A stretch of DNA of 64,000 bases, from assembly GCF_021284765.1 (NCBI RefSeq), contig NZ_CP089924.1:3800001-3864000 (forward strand). Reading direction: 5' to 3'. A program made the position numbers and the translations under genes. This stretch comes from Lysobacter sp. 5GHs7-4. GTDB lineage: Bacteria; Pseudomonadota; Gammaproteobacteria; Xanthomonadales; Xanthomonadaceae. How positions within the stretch are numbered: position 1 is the first letter of the stretch; each line of letters starts with the position of its first letter. Of this stretch, positions 44,277 to 52,728 are shown in pieces. The notes beneath the pieces are model-generated. The model saw nothing but the letters and a program-made list of their open reading frames with translations, was not told where the DNA came from and did no database searches.

Positions 44277-46079
44277 TCAGCGGGCCAAGGCGGCAGCGAT
44301 GCGTTGCTGTTCGTCCTTCAGCGCCTGCGGCATGCGCGGACCGTACTCGTCCAGGTAACCGCCGATGCTGTCGAACTCGGCGCTCCAGCCGGCGTGGTCG
44401 AAGCCGAACAGCTTGGCCTGCGCCTCGTCCGACAGGCTGACGCCGTCCAGATTGAGATCGGTCGCGGCCGGCAGATGGCCGATCGGCGTTTCCACCGCAC
44501 CGGCCTCGCCCTTCACGCGTCCGATCATCCACTCCAGCACGCGCAGGTTGTCGCCGAAGCCCGGCCACAGGAACTTGCCGTCGTCGCCCTTACGGAACCA
44601 GTTGACGTGGAAGACCTTAGGCAGCTGCGCCTGCGCGCCGTCGAACGACAGCCAGTGGCTGAAGTAATCGGCGAAGTTGTAGCCGCAGAACGGCTTCATC
44701 GCCATCGGATCGCGGCGCATCACGCCGACCGCGCCGGTCGCGGCGGCGGTGGTTTCCGAGCCCATCGCGGCGCCGACCAGCACGCCGTGGGTCCAGTCGC
44801 GCGCCTCGAACACCAGCGGCACCAGCGAGGCGCGGCGGCCGCCGAACACGATCGCCGAGATCGGCACGCCCTGCGCGTCCTCGGCCTTGTCCGAGTAGCT
44901 CGGGCACTGCTTGGCCGACACGGTGAAGCGCGAATTCGGATGCGCGGCCGGGCCCTTGGCCGGGTCGTAGGCGTTGCCGCGCCAGTCGGTGACCGGGGTC
45001 TGGCCGTTGTCCAGGCCTTCCCACCACGGCTGGTCGTCGGCGGTGACGCCGACGTTGGTGAAGATGGTGTTCTTCTGGATCGTCGCCAGCGCGTTGGGGT
45101 TCGACTTGGTCGAGGTGCCCGGCGCGACGCCGAAGAAGCCGGCCTCGGGATTGATCGCGTACAGGCGGCCGTCGGCGCCCGGGCGCATCCAGCAGATGTC
45201 GTCGCCGACGGTCCAGACCTTCCAGCCGGCGTCGCGATAGCCCTGCGGCGGAATCAGCATCGCCAGGTTGGTCTTGCCGCAGGCCGAGGGGAACGCCGCG
45301 GCGACGTAGTGCGTCTCGCCCTGCGGGTTCTCGATGCCCAGGATCAGCATGTGCTCGGCCAGCCAGCCCTCGCTGCGCGCCTGGTGCGAGGCGATGCGCA
45401 GGGCGTGGCACTTCTTGCCCAGCAGGGCGTTGCCGCCGTAGCCGGAACCGAACGACTTGATCGTCAGTTCCTCGGGGAAATGCATGATGAAACGGCGCTC
45501 CGGATCGAGCTCGCCGATCGAATGCAGGCCGCGCACGAAGGTTCCCTCACGCTCGATGCGCGCCAGCGCCGGCGCGCCCATGCGCGTCATGATGCGCATG
45601 TTGGCGACCACGTACGGGCTGTCGGTGATCTCCACGCCGCAACGCGACAGCGGCGAGTCGATCGGACCCATGCAGTACGGAATCACGTACAGGGTGCGGC
45701 CGCGCATGCAGCCGTCGTACAGCGCGTCCATCTTGGCGTGCGCCTCGGCCGGCGCCATCCAATGGTTGTTCGGGCCGGCGTCCTCGCGCTCGCGCGTGCA
45801 CACGAAGGTCAGGTGCTCGACGCGGGCCACGTCGTCCGGATGCGAACGGTGCAGGTAGCTGCCCGGATGGGTCTGCTCGTTGAGCGTTTCCAGCGTGCCG
45901 TCGGCGAGCATGCGCTGGATCAGCGCGGCGTTCTCGGCGTCGCTGCCGTCGCACCATTGGATATGGTCGGGACGGGTCAGGGCCGCGACCTGCGCGACCC
46001 AGTCGTTCAATGCGGCCAAACGGCTGCCCGCGCTCCCCGGCGCGGCAGCGGTCGGTACGTCTTTCGAAATTGCGTTCAC
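44277..46079 (-). CDS. pckG: Phosphoenolpyruvate carboxykinase, GTP-type
   Basis: 600 aa from a GTG with GGAGG upstream. The GTP-type kinase loop has the hyper-reactive Cys: FPSACGKTNLAML with Cys267. Other family segments are IQWCDGSDAENAALIQRML, SYLHRSHPDDVARVEHLTFVCTREREDAGPNNHWM and MTRMG. It converts oxaloacetate plus GTP to phosphoenolpyruvate in gluconeogenesis. Its neighbours are the TetR gene upstream (28 bases) and the 2OG oxygenase downstream (7 bases), all on one strand, an unusual setting for this central enzyme. Confidence 0.98.
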   Translation of the reverse strand: MNAISKDVPTAAAPGSAGSRLAALNDWVAQVAALTRPDHIQWCDGSDAENAALIQRMLADGTLETLNEQTHPGSYLHRSHPDDVARVEHLTFVCTREREDAGPNNHWMAPAEAHAKMDALYDGCMRGRTLYVIPYCMGPIDSPLSRCGVEITDSPYVVANMRIMTRMGAPALARIEREGTFVRGLHSIGELDPERRFIMHFPEELTIKSFGSGYGGNALLGKKCHALRIASHQARSEGWLAEHMLILGIENPQGETHYVAAAFPSACGKTNLAMLIPPQGYRDAGWKVWTVGDDICWMRPGADGRLYAINPEAGFFGVAPGTSTKSNPNALATIQKNTIFTNVGVTADDQPWWEGLDNGQTPVTDWRGNAYDPAKGPAAHPNSRFTVSAKQCPSYSDKAEDAQGVPISAIVFGGRRASLVPLVFEARDWTHGVLVGAAMGSETTAAATGAVGVMRRDPMAMKPFCGYNFADYFSHWLSFDGAQAQLPKVFHVNWFRKGDDGKFLWPGFGDNLRVLEWMIGRVKGEAGAVETPIGHLPAATDLNLDGVSLSDEAQAKLFGFDHAGWSAEFDSIGGYLDEYGPRMPQALKDEQQRIAAALAR

Positions 46080-46107
46080 GGCAAGGGCCTCCAGCCGGGG
46101 GGACTGT

Positions 46108-46698
46108 TCAAGAGTTAGGAATGAGCGTGGCCATCATGTGCTCGACATAGGCCTCGAATTCGTCGTGCTGCATCCGCGTCTGGTGCAACTGCAGATTGAG
46201 CTGCAGGAAACCGACGTAGGCGGCGTACAGCAGTCGCGCGCGGTGTTGCGCGTCGGTGCGGCTGAGCCCGGCCTGGCGGAAGGAAGCGGTGAGGTAGTCC
46301 AGACGCCGCTCGGACACGCGGCCGATCACCGGCTGCACCGCCGGATGATCCAGCGCCTTGAGCAGCTCGGAATAGATGATGTGCGACTTGACCTCGTGGG
46401 CGACGAGGTGGAACAGCGAGCGCAGGCGCTGGCGCGGATCCGGGATCGGTTCGAGCTGGCCGAATACAGTCTCCTGTTCGACCTTTTCCCAACGCTCCAG
46501 CGCGGCGACCAGCAGCGCGTCGCGCGAAGGGAAATGCCAATAGAAGCTGCCTTTGGTGACGCCCAGTCGGCGCGCCAGGGGTTCGACCGCGACCGCGGCC
46601 ACGCCCTGTTCGGCGATCAGGTCCAGGGCGGCCTGCGCCCAGTCGTCGGCACTCAGGCGGCCGTTGCGTTCTTGCTTGGTCGGGGCGGGCTGGCTCAT
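46108..46698 (-). CDS. TetR family transcriptional regulator
   Basis: 196 aa from ATG 46698. N-terminal HTH: WAQAALDLIAEQGVAAVAVEPLARRLGVTKGSFYWHFPSRDALLVAALERW. The C-terminal ligand domain is helical (LFHLVAHEVKSHIIYSELLKALD, LLYAAYVGFLQLNL). It is divergent from the acyl-CoA dehydrogenase gene at 46925, and the intergenic DNA has an operator-like palindrome over that gene's promoter, so it probably represses fadE and itself, with acyl-CoA or a similar ligand. The longer frame to 46839 has no supporting start. pckG is 28 bases downstream. Confidence 0.9.
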   Translation of the reverse strand: MSQPAPTKQERNGRLSADDWAQAALDLIAEQGVAAVAVEPLARRLGVTKGSFYWHFPSRDALLVAALERWEKVEQETVFGQLEPIPDPRQRLRSLFHLVAHEVKSHIIYSELLKALDHPAVQPVIGRVSERRLDYLTASFRQAGLSRTDAQHRARLLYAAYVGFLQLNLQLHQTRMQHDEFEAYVEHMMATLIPNS

Positions 46699-46758
46699 GG
46701 ATGACAAGTGTAACCATACGCCACCGACGGGAACAGTATGCAGCGCAACATCGGTGAG

Positions 46759-46798
46759 TTGACAGCGGCAGGGAAACCTTACCATACTCGTGCGTATG
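46759..46798 (+). promoter_or_regulatory. fadE promoter with overlapping TetR-type operator
   Basis: TTGACA (46759-46764), an 18-base spacer, then CATACT (46783-46788) as -10. The palindrome CATACTCGTGCGTATG (46783-46798) covers the -10. A related half-site ACCATACG lies at about 46714, near the TetR start. Binding by the adjacent TetR protein is an inference. Confidence 0.6.
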
Positions 46799-46924
46799 TT
46801 GAGCGTTTGATGCTGGCGTTTGAATGCGTGTCGGCCCACAAGCCCTGCATTACCGCGTCCGCATCACGCCCGCCCGACTAGCCTGAGCCTAGCCAACACG
46901 TCGTAACGCCGCTGGAGCGTCGCC

Positions 46925-49405
46925 ATGAGCATCGCCATTCCCTTCCTCGCTTTCCTCCTTATTGGTGCGATCTCCGCCTACCACCGGCTGCGTCTGCCGG
47001 TCTGGGCCGCACTGACCGCCACCGTGCTGGTCGGCTGCTGGCTGTTCGGCGCCAACCCGACCGCGACCATCGTCGCCGCGGCGATCGTGGCGCTGATCGC
47101 GGTGCCGCTGCTGATCCCGCAAATCCGCCTGCCGCTGATCACCAAGCCGCTGCTGGGCTTCTACACCAAGATCCTGCCGCCGCTGTCGGAGACCGAGCGC
47201 ACCGCGCTGGAAGCCGGCACGGTCGGCTTCGAGGGCGAACTGTTCTCCGGCAAGCCGGACTGGGATGCGCTGCTGTCGCAGCCCAAGCCCGAACTCAGCG
47301 CCGAGGAACAGGCCTTCCTCGACGGTCCGGTCGAAGAGCTGTGCAAGATGACCAACGACTGGGAGATCACCCACGTCCACGCCGATCTGCAGCCGGAGCT
47401 GTGGGACTACATCAAGAAGAACAAGTTCTTCGGTCTCAACATTCCCAAGGAGTTCGGCGGCCTGGGCTTCAGCGCGCTGGCCAACCACAAGGTGATCCAG
47501 AAGCTGGCCTCGGTCTCCAGCGTGGTCAGCTCCACCGTCGGCGTGCCCAACTCGCTGGGCCCGGCCGAGCTGCTGATGCACTACGGCACCCAGGAACAGA
47601 AGGAACACTACCTGCCGCGCCTGGCCGACGGCCGCGAAGTGCCCTGCTTCGGCCTCACCGGCCCCTGGGCCGGTTCGGACGCCACCTCGATTCCGGATTA
47701 CGGCATCGTCACCATGGGCGACTGGAACGGCGCGCGCGTGGTCGGCGTCAAGCTGACCTTCGACAAGCGCTACATCACCCTGGCGCCGGTCGCGACCCTG
47801 ATCGGCCTGGCCTTCCGCATGTACGACCCGGACGGCCTGATCGGCGACAAGCGCGACATCGGCATCACCCTGGCGCTGCTGCCGCGCGACACCGCCGGCG
47901 TCGAAGTCGGCCGCCGCCACTTCCCGCTCAACAGCACCTTCCAGAACGGCCCGATCCACGGCAAGGAAGTCTTCATCCCGCTCAGCCAGCTGATCGGTGG
48001 CGAAGCCTACGCCGGCAAGGGCTGGCAGATGCTGGTCGAGTGCCTGTCGATCGGCCGCTCGATCACCCTGCCCTCCACCGGCAGCGGCGGCGCCAAGATG
48101 GGCGCGATCGTCACCGGCGCCTACGCGCGCATCCGCAAGCAGTTCGGCCTGTCGGTCGGCCGCTTCGAGGGCGTCGAGGAAGCGCTGGCGCGCATCGCCG
48201 GCCATGCCTACGCGGTCAGCGCGTTGTCGCAGGCCACCGCCGCCGCGGTCGCGCGCGGCGAGAACCCGGCCGTGCCGTCCACCATCGCCAAGTACCACTG
48301 CACCGAGATGGCGCGCGAAGTGGCCAAGGACGTGATGGACATCCACGGCGGCAAGGGCATCATCCTGGGGCCGAAGAACTACGCCGGCCGTAACTGGCAG
48401 GCGCTGCCGATCATGATCACGGTCGAGGGCGCCAACATCATGACGCGCTCGCTGATGATCTTCGGCCAGGGCGCGATCCTGTGCCATCCGTGGGTGCTGA
48501 AGGAAATGAAGGCGGCGATGCTGCCGGACAAGAAGGAAGCGCTGCGCGAGTTCGACAAGAACCTGTTCGGCCACATCGGCTTCGCGATCTCCAACGCGGT
48601 GCGCAGCTGGTGGTACGGCCTGACCGGCGCGCGCATCGGCGCCGCCCCCGGCGACACCTACACCCGCCGCTACTACCGCAAGCTCAACCGCTACTCGGCG
48701 ACGCTGGCGGTGATGGCCGACACCTCGATGCTGCTGCTGGGCGGCAAGCTCAAGTTCAAGGAGTCGCTGTCCGGACGCCTGGGCGACGTGCTCAGCCAGC
48801 TCTACATCGCCAGCAGCATGCTCAAGCGTTACGAGGACGAAGGCCGTCCGGTCGGCGACCAGCCGTTGCTGGCCTGGGCCTTCCACGACGCCGTGCACAA
48901 GATCGAGCTGGCGCTGTCGGGCGCGCTGCGCAACTTCCCGATCCGTCCGGTGGGCTGGCTGCTGTGGGCGCTGATCTTCCCCTGGGGCCGCCGCGCGCAG
49001 GCGCCCAGCGACCGCCTGGGCCACCGCGCCGCCGCGTTGCTGATGTCGCCCAACGACGCCCGCGACCGTCTCGCCGAGGGCGTGTTCACCACGCCTTGCG
49101 CGAACAACCCGGCCGGCCGCGTCAACAGCTACCTGCAGAAGGTGATCCTGGCCGAGCCGGTGGAGCGCAAGTTCCTCAAGGCGCTGAAGAACAGCGACAT
49201 CGAAGCGCTGGACTTCGCCAGCCAGCTCGACGAGGGCGTGCGCGAGGGCTGGATCACCGCCGAGGAACGCAAGCAGCTGGAAGAACTGCGCGAGATGACG
49301 ATCGACGCGATCAGCGTCGACGACTTCGACACCGAGGAGCTGCGTTCGGCCGGCTACCGCAACCTGCGCGACCGCGGCCACGACGACGCCCGCGCGGCGG
49401 CGTGA
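46925..49405 (+). CDS. fadE: Acyl-CoA dehydrogenase, FadE type
   Basis: 826 aa, the long FadE form. N-terminal membrane segments (about residues 1-20, 27-45 and 50-66) precede the dehydrogenase: LCKMTNDWEITHVHADLQPELWDYIKKNKFFGLNIPKEFGGLGF, then FGLTGPWAGSDATSIPDYG, MAREVAKDVMDIHGGKGIILGPKNY and a helical C-terminal extension (ERKFLKALKNSDIEALDFASQLDEGVREGWI). The catalytic Glu region and FAD contacts match FadE of enterics. It catalyses the first step of fatty-acid beta-oxidation. Divergent from the TetR gene. Confidence 0.95.
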   Translation: MSIAIPFLAFLLIGAISAYHRLRLPVWAALTATVLVGCWLFGANPTATIVAAAIVALIAVPLLIPQIRLPLITKPLLGFYTKILPPLSETERTALEAGTVGFEGELFSGKPDWDALLSQPKPELSAEEQAFLDGPVEELCKMTNDWEITHVHADLQPELWDYIKKNKFFGLNIPKEFGGLGFSALANHKVIQKLASVSSVVSSTVGVPNSLGPAELLMHYGTQEQKEHYLPRLADGREVPCFGLTGPWAGSDATSIPDYGIVTMGDWNGARVVGVKLTFDKRYITLAPVATLIGLAFRMYDPDGLIGDKRDIGITLALLPRDTAGVEVGRRHFPLNSTFQNGPIHGKEVFIPLSQLIGGEAYAGKGWQMLVECLSIGRSITLPSTGSGGAKMGAIVTGAYARIRKQFGLSVGRFEGVEEALARIAGHAYAVSALSQATAAAVARGENPAVPSTIAKYHCTEMAREVAKDVMDIHGGKGIILGPKNYAGRNWQALPIMITVEGANIMTRSLMIFGQGAILCHPWVLKEMKAAMLPDKKEALREFDKNLFGHIGFAISNAVRSWWYGLTGARIGAAPGDTYTRRYYRKLNRYSATLAVMADTSMLLLGGKLKFKESLSGRLGDVLSQLYIASSMLKRYEDEGRPVGDQPLLAWAFHDAVHKIELALSGALRNFPIRPVGWLLWALIFPWGRRAQAPSDRLGHRAAALLMSPNDARDRLAEGVFTTPCANNPAGRVNSYLQKVILAEPVERKFLKALKNSDIEALDFASQLDEGVREGWITAEERKQLEELREMTIDAISVDDFDTEELRSAGYRNLRDRGHDDARAAA

Positions 49406-49444
49406 TGCGCGGCGGCGGCATGGTTCGCCACGACGCTTGATCGC

Positions 49445-49472
49445 AAACGGCGGGCCTTCGGGTCCGCCGTTT
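49445..49472 (+). terminator. Strong hairpin terminator behind fadE
   Basis: AAACGGCGGGCC, loop TTCG, GGTCCGCCGTTT: a 12-bp stem with one G-U pair and UUCG-type loop, ending in TTT, 39 bases after the fadE stop. Confidence 0.9.
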
Positions 49473-49685
49473 CGGTATGGGCCCCACGGCCTTGCTGCGT
49501 GGCTTCATAGCCGTCATCTCCGCGAAAGTGCGGATGACGAGCCAAAGCGGCGCTACGCACACCGCCGTCGCTTCATCACTCCATCGACCCATGCCTCCAT
49601 CGCCTCACCCCACCGATCCAGCGTCTCACCGATCGACCAACGCACAGCCCCACCGACCCACCGACCTACGGACCCGCCACCCGCC
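49473..49685. other. Intergenic stretch with low-complexity CACCGAYCCA runs
   Basis: About 210 bases between the fadE terminator and the hotdog gene. From about 49570 the plus strand repeats short CACCGATCCA/CCCACCGACC-like units. No gene, promoter or RNA is recognised. Confidence 0.4.
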
Positions 49686-50156
49686 ATGAGCGCCAACGTC
49701 CTCGCCCTGTACCGAAAGTTCGAACGCATGCCCGCCGGGCGCTGGCTGTTCTCGCGCGCGGTCTGCCTCAAGGCGCCCTACTTCGCCAGCATCTCGCCGC
49801 GCTTCGTGTCGCTGGAGCCCGGCCGCTGCGAGGCCACCCTGCGCCACCGCCGCCGCGTCACCAACCACCTGGGCACGGTGCACGCGATCGCGCTATGCAA
49901 CCTGGCCGAGCTCACCGCCGGCGTGATGACCGACGCCACGATCCCGCGCGAGATGCGCTGGATTCCCAAGGGCATGACCGTGGAGTACCTGAAGAAGGCC
50001 GTCGGCACCATGCATGGCGTGGCCACGCCCGACATCCCGGTGGTCGCGGCCGACAGCGGCTACGAGCTGCCGGTCAGCGTGGTGGTCAGCGACGACGGCG
50101 GCGAGGCGGTGTTCCGCGCGCGCATCGCGATGTGGGTATCGCCGCGCAAGGCCTGA
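49686..50156 (+). CDS. Hotdog-fold protein (DUF4442/thioesterase-like)
   Basis: 156 aa. VLALYRKFERMPAGRWLFSRAVCLKAPYFASISPRFVSLEPGRCEATLRHRRRVTNHLGTVHAIALCNLAELTAGVM is the DUF4442/hotdog signature (conserved HLGTVHA/N-type loop). The second half is beta-rich. Such proteins are acyl-CoA thioesterase relatives; the substrate is unknown. Placement after fadE fits a role in acyl-CoA metabolism, but a terminator lies between them. Confidence 0.8.
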   Translation: MSANVLALYRKFERMPAGRWLFSRAVCLKAPYFASISPRFVSLEPGRCEATLRHRRRVTNHLGTVHAIALCNLAELTAGVMTDATIPREMRWIPKGMTVEYLKKAVGTMHGVATPDIPVVAADSGYELPVSVVVSDDGGEAVFRARIAMWVSPRKA

Positions 50157-50181
50157 GGCGCGCCTGCGCTAGAGTGCCGCC

Positions 50182-50559
50182 ATGAGCGCACATACCTGGA
50201 TCGTGTTGGGAGGCCTGCACAGCCTCGCCTTCGCCGGCTTCCACCTGGCGTTCTGGAAGCTGTTCCGCTGGCGCGACACGCTCAAGACCGCGACCGTGGC
50301 CGACCGCGCCATTCTGCAGATCCTCAACCTGCGCCTGATCTACGTGTTCCTGGGCATGGCCGCGCTGTGCTTCGCGTACACCGACGAACTTCACGGCAGC
50401 GCGCTCGGCCACGCTTTGCTGGCCGGCATGTCGCTGTTCTGGGTCGGCCGCACGATCGAGCAGTTCGTGTTCCTGCGCATCAACCGGCCGTTGGTGCATG
50501 TGCTGACGGCGCTGTTCGTGCTGGGCGCGGTGCTGTTCGCGATGCCGTTGCTGGGATGA
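50182..50559 (+). CDS. Small four-helix membrane protein
   Basis: 125 aa with four hydrophobic segments (about residues 5-24, 50-66, 75-95 and 104-122). WKLFRWRDTLKTATVADRAILQILNLRLIY is the long first loop. No known family; it is close in type to small DUF-type inner-membrane proteins. It is convergent with the DUF1304 gene, and the hairpin between them could end both transcripts. Confidence 0.65.
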   Translation: MSAHTWIVLGGLHSLAFAGFHLAFWKLFRWRDTLKTATVADRAILQILNLRLIYVFLGMAALCFAYTDELHGSALGHALLAGMSLFWVGRTIEQFVFLRINRPLVHVLTALFVLGAVLFAMPLLG

Positions 50560-50567
50560 CGGTTCAT

Positions 50568-50589
50568 CGCATCGTACGAGTACGATGCG
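50568..50589. terminator. Perfect 9-bp inverted repeat between convergent genes
   Basis: CGCATCGTA and TACGATGCG flank a CGAG loop, midway between the two converging small membrane-protein genes. No T-run on either side, so a terminator role is only likely, not proved. Confidence 0.5.
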
Positions 50590-50620
50590 CGATCGACGGG
50601 GGCCGCTGCGGCCGCGGCGA

Positions 50621-50974
50621 TCAACCCGCCAGATACAGCGCCGCGATCGCCGCCAGCGCCGGCACGGCCTGGACGAAGAAGATGCGGCGATTGACCGTGG
50701 CCGCGCCGTAGGCGCCCGCCACCACCACGCAGCCCAGGAAGAACAGCGCCACGTCGCGGCGTCCGCCGGCGGCGGCCCAGATCAGGCCGGCGGCGAGGAA
50801 GCCGTTGTACAGGCCCTGATTGGCCGCCAGCACCTTGGATTGCTCGGCCTTCTCGCGCGACTGGCGGAACACCTTCATGCCGTAAGGCTTGGTCCACAGG
50901 AACATTTCCAGCACCAGGAAGCCGGCATGCAAGGCGGCGACCAGCAGGATCAGGCAAACGGCGAGCAGCGACAT
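50621..50974 (-). CDS. DUF1304 family membrane protein
   Basis: 117 aa. Matches DUF1304: LHAGFLVLEMFLWTKPYGMKVFRQSREKAEQSKVLAANQGLYNGFLAAGLIW. Four hydrophobic segments. Function unknown; the family is widespread. Divergent from the TrmY-like gene region. Confidence 0.88.
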   Translation of the reverse strand: MSLLAVCLILLVAALHAGFLVLEMFLWTKPYGMKVFRQSREKAEQSKVLAANQGLYNGFLAAGLIWAAAGGRRDVALFFLGCVVVAGAYGAATVNRRIFFVQAVPALAAIAALYLAG

Positions 50975-51011
50975 GGCGACTCCGGACAGGTTCGGTCCGG
51001 CCTAGTCTAGG

Positions 51012-51073
51012 GCCGGAAGCGCCGCCGCGCTCACGGCCGCAGCCACACGCCCCAACGCAAGCCGAATTCGGTG
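51012..51073 (-). pseudogene. Remnant of a DUF922-type gene 3-prime end
   Basis: About 60 bases align with the end of the DUF922 gene at 52021-52082, in the same orientation and at about 80 percent identity. Read on the minus strand they encode TEFGLRWGVWLRP and a stop, against TEYGLRQGVQLRP in the intact gene. The rest of the gene is absent. Confidence 0.75.
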
Positions 51074-51220
51074 CGTCGTGACGGCGGCGACGCCGGTGCC
51101 TTGGTCCTCCACGGCAAGATCGGCACAACCGCCGCAGGCAAAAGCAAGATCAAGGCGCGCGAACACACCGGCGCTAGCGGCGATAACAAGACCCACTACG
51201 ACACCGACATCTACCGGTGA
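51071..51220 (+). pseudogene. Fragment of an unidentified protein C-terminus
   Basis: An open frame ends at 51220 with the peptide SKIKAREHTGASGDNKTHYD then TDIYR. The frame is closed by a TAG at 51008, and only a GTG at 51071 could start it, giving 49 residues without a good ribosome site. The composition looks like the tail of a longer protein, so it is treated as a remnant. Confidence 0.45.
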
Positions 51221-51354
51221 CAAGGCAGATCGACTCCATCGTGCACGACCTGTCGCTGGAATGCTCCGTCGATCGCCGCGATGGCCGCCATCCCGGTTTC
51301 ACGCGAGAATGGCCCTGGCACGCTCGGTGCCGGGAGGGATCCAGCGACACCCCC

Positions 51355-51951
51355 ATGCGAACCTTCGTACTCAGAGCACGCGCGGCACCGACCGACAGCC
51401 AGGCGTTGTGGGCATCGGTGGGCGGGGCCGCGCACACCGAGATTCTGGCGCACACGCTGATGAACGCCATGTTCGTGGCCCAGTCGCATCGTCCCGATGT
51501 CGTGGTCTACCTGGTGCTGGAAAGCACCCACGACTTCTCTCGCACCATTCGGTTCGACATCAATGCCATGCGCGACATCGGCGGCTTCGACGAACGTTCG
51601 CTGCTGACCAAGGTCGCCAAGGCGCTCGACGCATCGCGCGGCATGGCCAAGGAGGAATCGCGCCCGGTGGAACCCGGCGTCGAAGTACGCACGATCAGCT
51701 TCGAGAAGCTGGTGCTGGCGCTGTCCCAAGACCACCAGCTGTTCCTCATGGACCGCAAGGGCACGCCGATCCGCGAACAGGCATTCGCAGACCGGCCCTG
51801 CTTCCTGCTGACCGACCACATCCCCATGCCGAAGAAGACCATCCCCAGCCTCGAACGCATGGGCACGAAGCTGATCGCCCTGGGACCGACCATGCTGTTC
51901 GCTTCGCAGTGCGTGACGCTGATCCACCACGAACTGGATCAACGGTCGTAG
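51355..51951 (+). CDS. trmY: TrmY-like SPOUT RNA methyltransferase
   Basis: 198 aa from ATG 51355. The start MRTFVLRARAAPTDSQAL and the later VVVYLVLESTHDFSRTIRFDINAMRDIGGFDERSLLTKVAKALD match the archaeal TrmY family (COG1901), which makes N1-methylpseudouridine at position 54 of tRNA. The C-terminal knot region is LERMGTKLIALGPTMLFASQCVTLIHHELDQ, with the conserved Gly-Pro/Ala-Ser-Cys pattern. Bacterial members are rare. It sits between a gene-remnant scar and the DUF922 gene. The only GGAGGGA is about 16 bases from the ATG, longer than usual, so the start is not fully secure. Confidence 0.88.
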   Translation: MRTFVLRARAAPTDSQALWASVGGAAHTEILAHTLMNAMFVAQSHRPDVVVYLVLESTHDFSRTIRFDINAMRDIGGFDERSLLTKVAKALDASRGMAKEESRPVEPGVEVRTISFEKLVLALSQDHQLFLMDRKGTPIREQAFADRPCFLLTDHIPMPKKTIPSLERMGTKLIALGPTMLFASQCVTLIHHELDQRS

Positions 51952-52020
51952 GGCGGATTCAAGGCGGTCGCTTCGCAAGGGATTGCCTGCCAAGCGCGCG
52001 TCGACACGACACACTCCAGC

Positions 52021-52082
52021 GCCGGAACGTCGCCGCGCTCACGGCCGCAGCTGCACGCCCTGGCGCAGGCCGTACTCGGTGT
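52021..52082. repeat. Right copy of the duplicated DUF922 gene end
   Basis: The last 60 bases of the intact gene at 52039-52638 (with its stop at 52039) resemble 51012-51073 in the same orientation. The two copies flank the TrmY-like gene and the protein fragment. Confidence 0.7.
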
Positions 52083-52638
52083 CGGCGTCGTAGCGGCGGG
52101 TGATGCCGGTATAGCGGCGCAGCTGCGCGCGTGCCGCGTTGTCCAGCGCGCGCCGCAGCAGCTTGCAGTCCGGTGCCGTGGGAATCGCCAGCATCGCGTC
52201 GCGCACCGCGATCGCCGCTTCGCGGCCGTGCTGGACATGGCCGGCCTCGTGCGCCTCCAGGCTGGCGTAGAAGCGCTTCCACTCGCGCGCCAGGTCGCTG
52301 TCGACGCGCGCGCCGCTCCACGACGGCAGGGTGGTCACGATCTCGGCGCCCACCGTCACCGAGATCAACTCGCAACGGTCGCGCCGCGGCAGCGACTGAT
52401 AGGTCCAGGTCACATGCCAGTCGGTGCTGCCGGCCAGGCGGCGATCGCCGTAGGCGTGCTGCGGGCCGTACTCGCGCATCTGCCCGGCCAGCTCCAGCGC
52501 GCTGCGGCCGAAGATGCGGTACGGGTTCACGCGCTCCTCGATCACGACCTCGGCGGTGGGCGCCTGCGCGGCCGCGCAGGTCAGCGCCGACGCCCATAAC
52601 GGGATCGCCCATCGCCACGCACGCCAGCTTGCGGCCAT
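52039..52638 (-). CDS. DUF922 putative zinc protease, secreted
   Basis: 199 aa. Signal peptide RAWRWAIPLWASALTCAAA. The core carries the HExxH-like zinc motif in FYASLEAHEAGHVQHGREA (HEAGH), with VTWTYQSLPRRDRCELISVTVGAEIVTTLPSW before it, as in DUF922 proteins. An exported predicted metallopeptidase of unknown substrate. Its 3-prime end is duplicated at 51012-51073. Confidence 0.85.
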   Translation of the reverse strand: MAASWRAWRWAIPLWASALTCAAAQAPTAEVVIEERVNPYRIFGRSALELAGQMREYGPQHAYGDRRLAGSTDWHVTWTYQSLPRRDRCELISVTVGAEIVTTLPSWSGARVDSDLAREWKRFYASLEAHEAGHVQHGREAAIAVRDAMLAIPTAPDCKLLRRALDNAARAQLRRYTGITRRYDADTEYGLRQGVQLRP

Positions 52639-52728
52639 GTTCCGATGCTCCCATCGCCAACGACCGGTCTTGCAACGGCGGGCCTGCGACGGCCCGTCTG
52701 AACTACGCGTCTGCCACTACGAGCGCAC

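Noticed and set aside
51217..51354. N-terminal extension of the TrmY-like protein to 51217
   Set aside because: The extra 46 residues have no similarity to the family, whose conserved start is MRTFVLRA at 51355.
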